64,000 nt of DNA from Casuarina equisetifolia (taxonomy: Eukaryota > Streptophyta > Magnoliopsida > Fagales > Casuarinaceae), in NCBI GenBank assembly GCA_028551475.1, contig CM052360.1:24560682-24624681 (forward strand). Reading direction: 5' to 3'. Position numbers and translations under genes: made by a program. The notes beneath the pieces are model-generated. The model searched no databases, had not been told where the DNA came from, and saw nothing but the letters and a program-made list of their open reading frames with translations. The first letter of the stretch is position 1, and the number at the start of each line of letters is the position of its first letter. Positions 12,501 to 25,455 of this stretch are shown here, in pieces.

Positions 12501-15500
12501 TGTTAGTTAATGCTATTTCATCAAGTGGCACATAATTTTTTGTCAACATTAGAGTTGCTGAAGCTAAAATGCAGTTGCCATTGCATAAAACTTCCATAGG
12601 AACTACGCTAATATTGTGTCATTATGATGTACTTAACGCACTGCCTTGTAGAATAGACCATAGAATAACATTATATCTTGTGTGGAGATTATTTTTCTGG
12701 ATTAACAAAGGCATGGATTGAGAATATGTTTTGTTCATATATCTCTATTCAGCTATTTCACTGATAACACTGGAATAACCTCCAACTTCCATTATAAATC
12801 AAAGACTGAATTGTAATCGCTGATGACAATTTTTGGTTGAAGTCTGTTCTATATTCATCCAAGATGTCATTTTCGTTGCAGTTAATATACATGGTTTCCT
12901 GCGGTTATTACACATACTTTTTTTGTCATTTTTAGTTATACTTTTCTCAAGGCTTACATTTTTGGGATTTAGGATGTCTGTTTTGGTTCTGTGCACATAT
13001 TACTTTTTTGGAATTTGGATATTTGTTGATTATAAGAATTGATACCTGAAAAAAATTTATTTTGTTTGAGCAAATTTTTTAGCGCAAATCAACCAACTAC
13101 CACAACACATGAAATGTAAGCCTATTTTTGTGTAGAATGTCATTGTTAGTCAAACTTTAATCACTAGAGTTTCTCTTGAGGTCATAACAACATAACTGAT
13201 ACATGACTACATTTGCCCATATTGTTTTTGTTAGTCTTTCATGGTCTCAGTTTTCATGATTTTCATGACATCCTCCTGTACAAGAACACTTTATAACTAA
13301 TATTCCTTTATTTAACCTATTGGTTCTTAAGGTTCGAATCAATTTGAAATCTTTTCCTAGCTTTCTTTACATGCTCTTCAGTTGGTTCTTCATTTTTTGC
13401 GAAAATCCTGCCATAGTTGTGTTAGACTTGCGCCTGCCAGAATTCTTGATCTGTTAAAATTGCTTTTGTAATCAAGAAAAATCTTTCTTGAATTACAACC
13501 TGATTACAATTTACTCATTGGATAAAGATAGAGTCAATCAATTAGTTAGTAATGTATTCTCCGGTAGGACTCAATTTCTTTTCCTAAATTAAAGTGGCTA
13601 TGATGTCAGACCCTGGACCTCTTTGCTCAATTGTGTCGTGAAAGAAGATACCCATACCTGAGGCTTGATGGAACCACATCAATCAGTAAAAGACAGAAGT
13701 TAGTCAACCGCTTCAATGACCCATCGAAGGTATACCATTTCTCACTTCACATATGTATTTGGAAATTTGTGTTTTGTTAGCCTTTTTCTTGCTTTTCTTT
13801 TATAGCATGTTAGGCTTTTTAATTGATGGGATAACTATAACTGGACGCCTTACAAGGTGAGAGTGTTTCTGAGCCAAAAAGAGAAAAATTATAACTGAAA
13901 ATTTTGCAGGATGAATTTGTGTTCCTGTTAAGCAGCAAGGCTGGTGGTTGCGGGCTCAACCTGATAGGTGGAAATCGACTAGTCTTGTTTGACCCTGACT
14001 GGAATCCTGCGAATGATAAACAAGTAATAGCTTATGTTAGATTCTAGATAATGAACTTGGATGTGACTGATATAATATGCGTAATCTTCTCCTATGAAAC
14101 ATATTCTTATGTTTTCAATTCGACCTACCTATTAACAGGCTGCCGCAAGAGTCTGGAGGGATGGGCAAAAGAAGAGAGTATACATCTACAGATTTTTGAG
14201 TAGAGGAACAATTGAAGAAAAGGTTTCAATGTGGAAGAAATTTGACAATACATCCAATATCTTTCATTTCCTGTCGGCATTTTGTACTATAATTCAGAGT
14301 AATTATGTTCAGATCCATCTTGATAGCCATTTTAACTTCCTGTAGGTCTACCAGCGTCAGATGTCAAAAGAAGGGCTTCAAAAGGTTATTCAGCAGGAGC
14401 AGACAGATAGCCTTACAACCCAGGTTTCAATTGCTTTGTATGGTGCTTGATGTTTGAGGTTTGCTCTTAAATGAATGATGTGTGAAACTATCTTCCTTTT
14501 AGGGGAACTTTCTTTCGACGGAAGATCTACGCGATCTTTTCACACTTCATGAGAATGTGAGGTAATGCAATTTTTGTGCTGCATTTTATTGTCAAATGCA
14601 TCACTGAAATGTTGTCTATATGCGTTTGCTTTGTGGTAATGATTTTGCCGAAGGACGTGCCATGAAGTCTTTTTATACTTCTAATGATTTGCACGTTACA
14701 TGGCCTGATGCAATTCTAATGGTTCTTATAAAGCGTAAAAGTCAATCTGTCTTCGGGTGCCCATTTTTTATCCCCATCAAACGCAGTTTTAATCTCAACA
14801 CTTGGTCCTATCAAGCTAGTTATGGTTTCAGTGAGCGAGTAAATATGGCTGATATTGGCAAAATAGTTAATGATATGTAATGACACCTTCCCTTTTCCCA
14901 GATTTTTTCTCTTTTATTTTTTTCCTTTCCCAGTCCTCTTAAACTTTGTCGTATTTTTCAAAACTGTAAGTTGAAACGCTTATCTGCTACAAGGCTTCTT
15001 CTTCATGTGCAGATAATACTGTTGAATGTTTATTTCCATCTTCCTGCATAAGATATCTGCATTTATATTTGTAGATCTGAAATTCATGAGAAGATGAACT
15101 GCATCCGCTGCCAAAACTTCAATGATAAGCCCAAGAACATAGAAGAGAGAGATGCAAGTCAGTTGACGAATACTAGTTCTGAATCTCATCAAGAGTCGGG
15201 TGATATAGGTGGATTTGCAGAAATCACTGGATGCTTACACAAGTTAAAGAGCTCAGAGAAACAGGTATCTCCGCCTTTATTCAGTAGAGATCACTGCTTC
15301 TAATTTTGTTTTGGATGTCAGACGAGGTTCTTATCATTGACATGACGTTATCAGGTTGGGGCTCCTCTAGAAGAAGACTTAGGTAGTTGGGGGCATCATT
15401 TTCTCTCAACTTCAGTACCTGATTCTATTTTCCAAGCTGCAGCTGGTGACGAGGTGTGACAATACTTGACTTATTTGGTTTCACTGTTTCATTAGGAAAA

Positions 15501-16422
15501 AAATGAAAAAAAAAAGAATGGGACTAAATATCCTAATGTGGCATTATCAGCTGTACGTCATTCCCTGCCTACGTTTTACATGCGTTTGCTATCAAAAAGT
15601 TTTAGAGCTTTTTCTAGTGAAGAAGGTTTTTACCCATCATGTGTTAGCTTAGTATGAGAATTTCATGGTACAAGCATATACATTCACAGCATAGGTCAAG
15701 CTGGTAAAGGAACCCAGCTTTGGCACTGGTTTCAATTACGAATTGTTGAACCAGAGCCTATAATGTTGCCGAGAAAGCTTCTTTATATACTAAACCAAGA
15801 TGCTTGTATTTTTTTAATCTGGAATGAAAAATCTTTCGACATTTCTCATAAATCTCTCCCTCATTTTTCATTTTCTAACATTTTCCAGTTTTCCTTTTTG
15901 GCTTTCAGCCTTCCATGAATCCATTACACCAGAGCATTTTATGCTTCAGGACATCTGACCAACACTAGAATTCTATTTATTGAGCTAGATCAGCTTTACC
16001 TCTTTGTGAATTATAGTACCAAATGATATTAGTGGAAGTGGATAAACAGGACTAATGTGTTGTTGTTCCAGGTGACATTTGTCTTCACAAACCAAGTGGA
16101 TGGGAAGCTTGTACCTGTTGAATCAACAAGCCCAAAGGTGCAAGAAGCAGAAGAAAAGGAGAACGAATTTAAATCACATGAAAACTTGAACAAAAAAGCC
16201 AAGTTACTTTCTCAGCCTAGAAAGCCCCTACAATCGGTTTTGTCTAATGGAAATTCAATGAGAGGCACGTCATGTGCAATGCCTAAGGCAACAATGAAAT
16301 CAATGAGAACTAGTTTAAAAGGTTCAACAAATGTAGTGGAGACTAAAATCTCTCGGGAAAATCAATTACCTCAGAAAAGATTATCTCCTGATATTATAAC
16401 ACACGATGATGATTTTGAATAA
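6522..16422 (+). CDS. RAD54: RAD54 homologous-recombination SNF2 ATPase, 21 exons
   Basis: Exons: 6522-6724, 7250-7630, 7904-7990, 8101-8341, 8406-8531, 8629-8685, 8774-8860, 9232-9327, 9831-9881, 11446-11520, 11627-11713, 12067-12158, 12253-12385, 13610-13729, 13910-14023, 14139-14222, 14346-14423, 14503-14561, 15075-15264, 15355-15453, 16072-16422. All introns are GT-AG, all phases agree, and the product is 936 residues, close to Arabidopsis RAD54 (about 910). An acidic N-terminus precedes [12 protein letters not shown] and RKRFVPWG. Helicase motifs follow in order: I (DDMGLGKT, split by an intron), Ia ([12 protein letters not shown]), II (CDEAHRLKN), III ([10 protein letters not shown]), IV ([11 protein letters not shown]), V ([13 protein letters not shown]) and VI ([11 protein letters not shown]). 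A CxxC pair (IRCQN) and a basic tail ending DDDFE follow. RAD54 remodels nucleosomes and drives RAD51 strand exchange in the nucleus. No break was found; the gene appears functional. Confidence 0.95.
6597..6630 (+). repeat. Coding GAA microsatellite (poly-Glu) in RAD54 exon 1
   Basis: About ten GAA/GAG triplets in frame encode an uninterrupted Glu run within the acidic N-terminal region (about residues 27-36). Length changes would stay in frame, so this is a likely polymorphic site. Confidence 0.85.
9389..9500 (+). mobile_element. tRNA-derived SINE-like insertion in RAD54 intron 8
   Basis: A Pol III-type A box (TGGCTTAGTGGTAAG, about 9398) is followed about 45 bases later by a B box-like GGTTTGACAACCCC, then a pyrimidine stretch and an A-rich tail (TTATTAAAAAAAAAA). 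Order and spacing fit a plant SINE head. I could not find convincing target-site duplications, and the body is short, so the copy is old or truncated. It sits in an intron and does not affect the reading frame. Confidence 0.55.
9501..9735 (+). repeat. Three tandem 78-bp repeats in RAD54 intron 8
   Basis: Units start at about 9501, 9579 and 9657. Each contains GTTGTATCAGGAT or a close variant, a CACTAT..TGG segment, TAGAAATCTGA.GTTCAGG and TTGATAGTGGAA. The period is 78 bases for both steps. The array begins directly after the A-rich tail of the SINE-like element. No frame is conserved across the units. Confidence 0.8.
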
Positions 16423-17025
16423 AATTTTCTTTCTTTATTTTTTAATTTCGTATTCAATGTTGTTTTAAACAATTTTGGAAGTTAGCATAATCATGAATAT
16501 CAATTAAATTCGTACACATGGTTAATGCTATGAGGTTTTGACCTTTTAGCGGCCAGCAGAGCCATTATCATGTGAAAATATTTGTTCATTTGTTAGACTC
16601 TAACTTATCAAGTGCTACAAGTATTTTGATTTCAACTAAACAAAAAATCTAAGATATATATTTGTGAATCAAATTGGTACAAAATTAATGTAGCTTATTA
16701 TAGGTATTCTTTACTGTAAGAGTATTAGTTAAAACTGATTTTTTTTTATTGTAATGTTTATGTAAAAATATTAAGTTTATATCAATTGTTGGGGGATTAT
16801 GTGTTAAAAAAGGCCAAAGTTATTTATTAATTTTTTTTGTTTTAGATGGTAATGAATATTTGAAAGGAGGTTATATAATTTAATTTTCATTAATTTATTA
16901 TCCAAATATATTTCAATGCGGGTTTAATTCAGCAAATAATAAGTTAAGTTATAAATATGCTTTTTTTATGTCAACCCACTGTAATTGTCGCAACATTGAA
17001 AATCGGGCCGGATTTGCCCGACCCA
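16423..17025. other. RAD54-BOP1 intergenic region
   Basis: About 600 AT-rich bases holding the RAD54 3' UTR and the upstream part of the BOP1 promoter. Both genes are on the plus strand. Nothing else is recognised. Confidence 0.6.
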
Positions 17026-17077
17026 AGCCCACAACATTCATCGCCCTCCCCGTATTTCGTAGCTCTAAAACCCTAAA
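17026..17077. promoter_or_regulatory. Site II element and telo-box in the BOP1 promoter
   Basis: AGCCCA (17026-17031, the reverse of the site II core TGGGCY) and the telo-box AAACCCTAA (17068-17076) lie about 80-130 bases upstream of the BOP1 ATG. This pair is typical of plant ribosomal-protein and ribosome-biogenesis promoters, which fits the gene. Function is inferred from motif identity and position. Confidence 0.6.
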
Positions 17078-17154
17078 CCACTCGTTCTTCTTCTTGACCT
17101 CCTCGTCCGGAGTCATTGAAACGCTGAAACAGAGACAGAAGGAACAAGGTGGAG

Positions 17155-20100
17155 ATGAAGAACAAGGTTGAGAATAAGGAAAAGAATTCTACGGAGCCTC
17201 AATCCAAGGAGGAGCCTTCAGTTGCTGAAAAACCTCAAAAACAGGCATCACGACAACGGAAAGTAGCATCCGATTCTGAGTCCGAGTATGATTCCGATAA
17301 CCAGGTGCTTATCTTTTGCTTCTATGGTAGAAAATTGCGAATATTAAACAATGGTTAGTCACCTGTCTGTCCCAGCGTGTGAAGTTGAGCTTTGTTTTAT
17401 TTAATATCATGCCTTCATGTAGCCGGGAAGCTTTTCGGAATGTTGCCGGAGAGCTTCCAAAGCTAGGTTTTGTGAGCTATTATAAGGTTATGTGACAGAA
17501 ACTGAGAGCTTTGATTAAGCTTAATACAACTGTTGAAGGTTATCTGTGCTTGACTCATATAAGTAGAATTTTGTTTTCCCTGGAATAGGGGTTTATATAG
17601 CTACTAGTCAGCTCTCTTTACTGTTTTTCTGTGTCAATTTTCTTTAAAAAGTGTGCCAAGGATAATTCCATTTCTGCTTCTTCTATATTGATTTCGACTT
17701 ATTTCTTATGAGAATTCAAATGTGCAGCTGGATAATAGAAGCATGAGGATAAGTGTCTTTGGTGTTTTACTTTTTTGGAATTTGAGCAGTAATTTTCTTA
17801 TTATGTGCTGAATACTGGACCCAACGTATTCTGAAATGTATGAATGAATTGCATTTCTTGGTTCTAGGAATTTTCAGCCGATAGTGACTCTGGTGAATCA
17901 TTAAGCGAGTCTGGTGAATCATTGAGTGACTCAGAAGTTGGACAAAGTGGATCATCTGATGATGAGGTACACGGTAATTGCCTTCTGTTTTATTTTCCTT
18001 TTGTGCCTATGGCAGAGTAGTTCTGGACGAGATAGGACATACAATTATCGAATTCAGTGCAGGATATGAAAATAACATGTGATATCTATCATATATGGAC
18101 AGAACTTTCGGTATACATCAAACATCACTGCATATCCTTGTAGATATAGATATTACTTAGGAAAGCATATAGAAATATGTGAATTACAAACACAATGTAT
18201 TTGATAATATATTTGTAATGTATATGCACAAGTACCAATTACAGTTTTTTCGCTTCATCCGCTTGATTTCTGTTGATTAGAGTCAAGCTTGACAATCAAA
18301 TCACTGCTTTTACTTAAAAAATTACAATTTCTTCAACATTGTATATGTCTGATAAGTAGAGCTTACAGTTTTACTGTGCCCAAATCAAAGACAAGGCTAC
18401 CAGAATAAAAAATATAATCTCTTTTATTTTTCTACCTATCTTTCTCAGTTATACAAAAAACCTTTCCATCTTGTTTTATATGCACAATTTCATACTTGTT
18501 TGGAGCTTAGAGATATCTTGATTTTGTGGTTAGCCTCTTCTGATGTTGTCATGTCTAACTGTGGCAGGGTTTTCTTAACTCCGGCTCGGATGATGATGAT
18601 GCCCGAGAAGGTCAAAGTAATAGTTCTGAACTCGATCAAGGAGTTGAAGAGAGCGATTCATCTGAAGATGAGGTTGATTCATTTATTTGTTAATACAGCT
18701 ATTTACTTAGTGCTGTAATGAATGAAAGTTCAGTTGTCAAGTATAGCCTGTTCAACTATATATGTCTTGCTTATGACAGGTGGCTCCACGGAATACAGTT
18801 GGAGATGTTCCCCTGGAGTGGTATAAGGATGAGCCACATATTGGCTATGACCTTGCTGGAAAGAAGATAAAGAAGAAAGAAAGACAAGATAAATTGGACT
18901 CGTTTCTTGCAAGTGCTGATGACTCTAAAAATTGGTAAATTACCCCTCATAATGAGTCACTATCTCATTTGCGGCAATACACTATATTATCTTGCAAGTA
19001 TTACTGAAGAATTTTCAGCCAGTGTCTCTAAAGAAAAGTTTGATTACAAAGTTTTGTTGTTAATGTTCAGGCTCAAGGTCTATGATGACTATAACGATGA
19101 GGAAGTAGAGGTGACACGGCAAGAGCTCAAACTTGTTCGAAGGTTGCTGAAAGGAAAGGCACCACATGCTGAATTTGATCCTCATGCGGTCTGTAGTTCC
19201 CATTCATCTCATGGTCCTTAATATTTATAAGGGGATCAATTTTGGATTCTCAGAAATGATATAGTTCATTTTACACTTGAAATTTGATTATTTTTATTCC
19301 AAATGCAGCCTTATGTTGATTGGTTCAAATGGGATGATGCCAAGCATCCACTCTCAAATGCACCAGAACCAAAGAGACGGTTCATTCCTTCAAAATGGGA
19401 AAGTAAGAAGGTAATGTGTCTTTTATATGTGTTGCTTCTTTGTAAGTTCAAAATGCAGAGAGCAGGGAAGTTTGTCTTTTATTTCTCTTCTAAACTTAGA
19501 TTTCCCCTTTTTCTTTTTCTTTTTTTATGGTCAATATTCTAAAATAAACAAATGCCTGGGCCTCCATTCTATATTTTGATGCTTTGTACTTTCTCTTATG
19601 AATTGCAGGTTGTTAAGCTTGTTAGGGCAATTCGTATGGGATTAATAAAGTTTGACAAGCCAAAAGAAGAACAACGGTTCTATCCCTTGTGGGGGGATGA
19701 CTCTAGCTCAACAGAAAAGGCTAATCATTTAGCTTACATTCCTGCACCCAAGCCAAAGTTGCCAGGTATGGATGTGAACCCATCATCTGGATTTCGGAAA
19801 TTTGCATCAGATAATTTTTGTGATGAATTTGAGTACCAAATTTAATCTATATTTGCTGAATAGGCCATGAGGAATCTTACAACCCTTCTTTAGAATACAT
19901 CCCAACACAAGAAGAGATTAATTCTTATCAGTTGATGTATGAGGAAGATCGTCCAAAGTTTATACCTAAAAGGTAATCCACTCATGTATTTTCATTTGCT
20001 TCTCTTCTACAACATTTGAATATCAGACAACTTAATCATGACCTATTTGGTTAGGTATACATCATTGAGAAGTATTCCAGCATATGATAATGCTGTTAAG

Positions 20101-23100
20101 GACATTTTTGAACGTTGTCTGGATCTCTATTTGTGTCCCCGAGTTCGTAAGAAACGTGTAAGTGACACAATCGAGATAAACTATTTGTTGGTGCTATATT
20201 TTGCTTGTGATGCTTCTTTGGGTCATACTTCCAAATTTGTTTGTTATGATGATATGGTGGTGACTGAATTAATCCATATTGATCCTCTACATGTTCCAGA
20301 TTAATATTGATCCTGAATCTTTGAAGCCCAAATTACCTAGTCGAAGGGATCTCAAACCTTATCCAGTAACATGTTATCTTGAGTATAAAGGTCACAAGGA
20401 TGCTGTTATGTCAATTTCTACAGAAGCTTCAGGGCAGTGGATTGCTTCAGGTTTGGTAGCATCTTTGTTCTATTTCATTCAGGATACAAGGTAAGACTAT
20501 AGTTGGATATTTGTCTCATACTTTGTTGTGGTCTGCAAAGGTTCACTTGATGGAACTGTGCGAATCTGGGAGGTTGAAACTGGTAGATGTCTTAGAGTAT
20601 GGGAGATCCGTGAAGCGGTTCAGTATGTAGCATGGAATCCTTTGCGTGAGCTTCCAATCTTAGCTGTCTCTGCGTAAGGATAATTTTTTAACCTTTTCTT
20701 CTTAGGCTTCCTACCTTAGCTAGGGATTGCACTGCTAGTGCCTGTAATTCAACAAGTTAGAATTTTGCAGGGGACTAGATGTAATCCTTTTAGACACTGG
20801 CCTTGGGGATGAAGAGGAGCAGAAAAAAATCAAGGAACTTCTCCATGTTAGGACACCTAAAGCACCAGATGATTCGGGTTAGTACGAAATATCTACTATT
20901 CCATATCTTGAATTAAACGATTTTTTTTTCTTTTTATTCTTTTGGGAATTTTTGATAAGTATGTTCCACATGCGTAGGTGAAAAAGAGTCTATCGTGAGC
21001 TGGCTTCAAGATGATAAGTATGAAGGGATCAGGTTAAGACATTTTAAGGTACTTGAACTTTAAACTAACTCTGTCACCTTGTATGGCTCTGCCTCTTTCT
21101 TTGTCCATATGCAGTAAATTTTTCTTATAGACTTAGACGAGACTGAAGTTTAATTGGATTGAAAAGTATAAGTATAATTGTTTGCACTGTTGGGCTGTTG
21201 CAGACTGTATCTTCAGTAGAATGGCATCGAAGAGGAGACTACCTTTCAACAGTAGTGCCAGCTGATATCCTTCTCCTATTGTTTTTGTGAATATTATTTC
21301 ATTGTCATTTGATATGTAGGAGTGAACTCCTATCTGCCAATCTCAGTCTTCTCATTTGTTCAACCAGTGATTCAAAATTTTTCTGTCATGGATGTGTGGG
21401 ACAAATTTGTTGATTTGAGCTCATCATCATCTCTTTTTTATTATTTTCCCATTGTCTCTGCTAAGTAGGTCATCTATTTATTTGGGATTATCTGCTTGAT
21501 CCGATGGGGCATTTGAGTTTTGGTTTGGGAAAGAATATCACTAGGTCATAATTTGAAGTATGACTGTGTTGGATGAGTTCACTAGGATTAGGTTATATAC
21601 TTAAATATAGTTCACGAGAAGCTCTTTTGGCACCTTTTTTGGTGTCTCTTTCTTGCATGGGTATTTTGAGCTAGTTGTATTACCTGTGTGTAGCATGGTT
21701 CTTTAGAAACTTTCTTTTACTAAAGGTAGAGCTTCAGTCTTCTTTGCAAAGAAAAGGAGGGAAGAGGGGGGGGTGGGGGGGCGGGGACAAAAAGAAGAAA
21801 AATTTAAACCAACGAAATTGGTAAAGTCCCTCTGAAGTGAGATTTGTTGTTAATATGATATTATATCTAATGGCATGTGGATGCAATCCAAACTCTCACA
21901 AGAAATGACGAACCTGGTCACACGTTTGGGTCCATGTTCTATATTGTCATAACTCATATGAGAATTATGTCTAACTAATAATTTTCTACTTAAGGTGAGG
22001 GTGGACTGATAAATATTGGGCTATTGTTGAAGATCTTACTAGATTTTCTTGACTTGTTAATTACGGGAATCAAAAGCTGTTCTTATACACCAACTCTCCA
22101 AGAAACATACCCAGAGAATTCCATTTAAGTTGCATGGACTCCCAGTTTCATCAACGTTTCATCCTACTCGTTCCATCTTTTTCATTTCAACGAAGAAGAA
22201 TGTTCGTGTTTATGATCTGCGGGAGCAAAAACTTGTCAAGAAGCTTGAGACTGGCTTGCGTGAAGTCTCTTCCATTGCTGTTCATCCTGGGGGTATGCTT
22301 TCAATTTATATTGCCTGATTATATCAGTTATTTTATTGTGTTGATGGATGTTATAGTTACTCAATTAGATTTTCATTTTGCTGATACTTACGGGAGGCAA
22401 GCAATTGCTAATTTTTCAGTCATCTTCGCAATATATCTGAAGTGTGCTCTCTGTGCAGGTGACAATGTAATTGTGGGAAGCAGGGAGGGAAAATTATGTT
22501 GGTTTGACATGGATCTTTCATCTAAGCCGTACAGAATTCTAAAGTATGTCCCAGAACCCATTGATGATTAATAGAACGGATGGAATAGAGATCTGTCAAT
22601 ATGGAGAATGTTGTGCCTTACCTTGATAAACTATTTGTCCCAAAATGATTGTGCTAAGCATCCACTTTTTGATTGATATGATAGTTTAATCAGCAATGAT
22701 CATCTGACTTCATATATTTGGAGAATAAAAAATATGTTTTCTACTACAAATTCATGGATTCCATTCACTTCATTTTTTTTATGGTGATTCATTTTTCTGA
22801 CATGTTTGGTAATTTCTCAGGTGTCATCCAAAAGACATTACCAATGTGGCTTTCCATCGAACATATCCCCTTTTTGCTTCATGCTCTGATGACTGCACCG
22901 CATATGTTTTTCATGGCATGGTGTATTCAGATCTTAACCAGAATCCTCTGGTTGTTCCACTAGAAATTCTCCGCGGACATACAAGCTCAAAGGGGAGAGG
23001 TAAGAGTTTTGAGCATTTATTATATCCTATTGTATTATGGTGAGGAAATAAAGATTGCAAAGGAAAAACAGCAACGGAGGGACTGGTTGAAAGAAATTAA

Positions 23101-23686
23101 CATTTTTTATGGAACAAGACTATGAAATGAGTACAGCCACTAGATGCCCCCAAACACAAATGCACATACATCTGAATGTGTATGTCTCTTGTTGAAATTC
23201 TTGGTTGGAGGGTAAGTAGATTACTGGATTGTGGGACTCAACTGGACTTCCATTGATCATGTTTCTTGATCAGAGGCTTATAAGTTCCTGCTCCAACCGT
23301 GATAATGCAGAACAATAATTTGCTTCCCCTGTTTCTGGTTTTTGGCATGCTCTGTGGATTACTGGATTAAGCAAAAGTGAACTAAATGCTAATCGTGTAA
23401 CAGCTCATTATTGTATCTAATCGGATAACATGTATGTAGAATAGTTGGACATAGCCCACATGGCATATAATTTTACAGTATCTGGTTTTTTCTAAGTTAT
23501 GTTGACGTGATATAATGTTGTCATCGTTTTATTTTCTTATCCTATGGTGTGTATTATTTTTATGAGATACTTATTATCATCGATTATGGCTGTGTTGTAG
23601 GAGTGTTGGACTGTAAGTTTCATCCCAGGCAACCCTGGCTATTCACTGCTGGTGCTGATTCAGTGATCAAACTTTACTGCCATTAA
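17155..23686 (+). CDS. BOP1: BOP1-type ribosome biogenesis WD40 protein, 18 exons
   Basis: Exons: 17155-17304, 17868-17966, 18568-18672, 18780-18934, 19071-19188, 19309-19410, 19609-19765, 19864-19972, 20055-20157, 20300-20450, 20541-20673, 20771-20877, 20978-21048, 21204-21264, 22065-22292, 22459-22543, 22821-22999, 23601-23686. Phases agree throughout, giving 732 residues, close to the plant BOP1 size. The first 110 residues are Ser/Asp/Glu-rich with Lys. Next comes the BOP1 N-terminal domain ([60 protein letters not shown]). The C-terminal half carries WD repeats ([61 protein letters not shown]). BOP1 forms the PeBoW complex with Pescadillo and WDR12 in the nucleolus and is needed for 27S/32S pre-rRNA processing and 60S assembly. 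All introns are GT-AG except intron 14, which is AT-AC. The first ATG of the frame was chosen. Confidence 0.95.
21265..22064 (+). other. U12-type AT-AC intron in BOP1
   Basis: The exon before ends with the conserved VVPA and one extra base; the exon after resumes at GESKAV. Only a boundary starting ATATCCTT and ending TTAC keeps that protein continuous. ATATCCTT is the exact U12 5' splice-site consensus. TTTTCTTGAC, with its presumed branch A at 22052, 12 bases before the intron end, closely matches the U12 branch site. The intron is 800 bases long and holds a G-rich run at 21765-21786. Confidence 0.85.
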
Positions 23687-25455
23687 GAAGGTAAAGTCTG
23701 TTCTAAAGCATCTTCAGACAGGATCAGGGGGGAAATGTGTCCCAGGAAAGGGACCTGAAATTTTGGTTGGCGAATATATTATTTTGCAATTCTGCAATTT
23801 TGCAATGTTGTAATGTTGCAGTTTATGTTTGTTTCAATGGGCTCAATATTACTTGACAGAACATGTAACATATTGTTCTGATAGTTTTATATTTAGTATT
23901 TGAAGAATCTCTCGATCATTGTTCTTAAAACCTTGATTGACCTCTCAAAGGAAAAAAAAAAGTACTTACTTCTCTAGCTGGAGTCAAAGCCCCTGCGTTT
24001 TGGTTCTAAAATATATTGTTTCTTCATTTTGTTCCATTCCTAATTGCTTCCACCTAATAGCTAGTTTAAAACCATTGCTTTGAAGTGCTTGTCCTTGACC
24101 TTCGTTAACTTACAATGATCAAGGATTTCATTATGGCAACCATCTGACCTTGTTCCGATGGTCTGAAGATATGCCTCGCTACTTTCATCGTCGACTTTTT
24201 ACATCCTCTAAAGAGCATCCCTATATGCTGCTTATATTGGAAAACAAAATATAAAAAATGTTGTATTCCCAGTTCCCTTAAAGTATGTGAATTTGTCCTG
24301 GGCAATTTGGGAAAAGTTTTGATAATGTATATACATCACAAGGGTTTGCAAAGACCGTATTAAACTTATATATTTTTAGGTACTCAAGGATGATAAAACC
24401 TTGATATTGGCTCTTAACCATGGCTAAGCCTGAATAAAAATGCGCGGAGATCAATGGGGAGAAAGAAAGCGATTCTGTAACAGAAGAAACAAAGAAAGCG
24501 TACAAAAAATAATTGGTGTGGATGCATTTGGCAGTCCCTTTGCGCAGTGTGAATGTGAAGGCTGGAATGAGAAGAAAAAGTAGCCTCTGAAAAAGTGTTG
24601 AAGAACCCACCTGCCCCTTCTTTTTCCAAAGCCTTGGAACGTGAAAAGAGAGAGTGGCAGTGGGCAGGGTATCGGGGCAGCCCTTGCGAGGAAACTTTTT
24701 GAAATAGGAAAAAGCAAGTCCGAATTCAGATTCCCTCTTTCTTTTCAAGGTGGAAGTTTTGGTTCTTTCCAGGAAAAAGTTTCCACTGCGAAGAATTGCT
24801 GGGGTGTTTTTCAATATTAAAATTTTTTTATTTAATATATTAAAGTTTTATAATAAATTTTTATATTTTAATATGATATCAGAGTTAAAATTAAAATTTT
24901 ATTTTATTAATTTTATCTTAAAATTATATTTTTCACATATAATGATATATTAATATGCATGAAGAGGTTTTGGAATAGATTTCACATTCCACACGGTGTA
25001 AAAGTTGAAGATTTTTTTTTAACATAGCTCTTACTTTTTTTAACGACCGCTTCTCGAAAGAAACATGCGGGCCATTCGTTTCTCTTTGTATGATTTTTTC
25101 TTGTTTTTAAACGCGAAATTAACTATAAAATGAACCTTATCGGTATGATCTTCGGACCCTCTCAAACTTTTAAGACTTTGCATGATACAGCTGGAAGGTA
25201 CTGCGCGACCTTTTGCAAAAGGCCTTTGGAGTTGGGTCCTTGAGAAGGACCATTTGTTTTGATTCTTTTGGGACTCGGAAACGATGAGATAAAAGGGCAA
25301 GGTCTGTGTGATTATTTGATCTCCGTTCATTCATCATAGCCAGGAACGGCTCTGCCTCTGCGTCTTACTGCAGGTTAGCATTCGTTCTCCCTCTCTGCTC
25401 TCCCTCTGTGTTTATCGATTGCCATGATGTTTGCTAGCCATGACTGACACATACT
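23687..25455. other. Intergenic region up to the copia element
   Basis: Contains the BOP1 3' UTR and then about 1.5 kb without a recognised gene. Overlapping open frames on the minus strand near 24278-24814 are long but low-complexity (Phe/Ser/Leu-rich), match no family I know and lack a plausible splice context. The 25040-25450 segment is less AT-rich but has no clear product. Confidence 0.5.

Noticed and set aside
21204..22110. A GT-AG alternative for BOP1 intron 14
   Set aside because: Possible GT donors before 21264 combined with the AAAAG acceptor near 22076 lose conserved residues or break the frame.
24278..24814. 178-codon open frame on the minus strand
   Set aside because: Low-complexity Phe/Leu/Ser-rich translation with no recognisable domain; other minus-strand frames are also open, which suggests chance or old repeat DNA.
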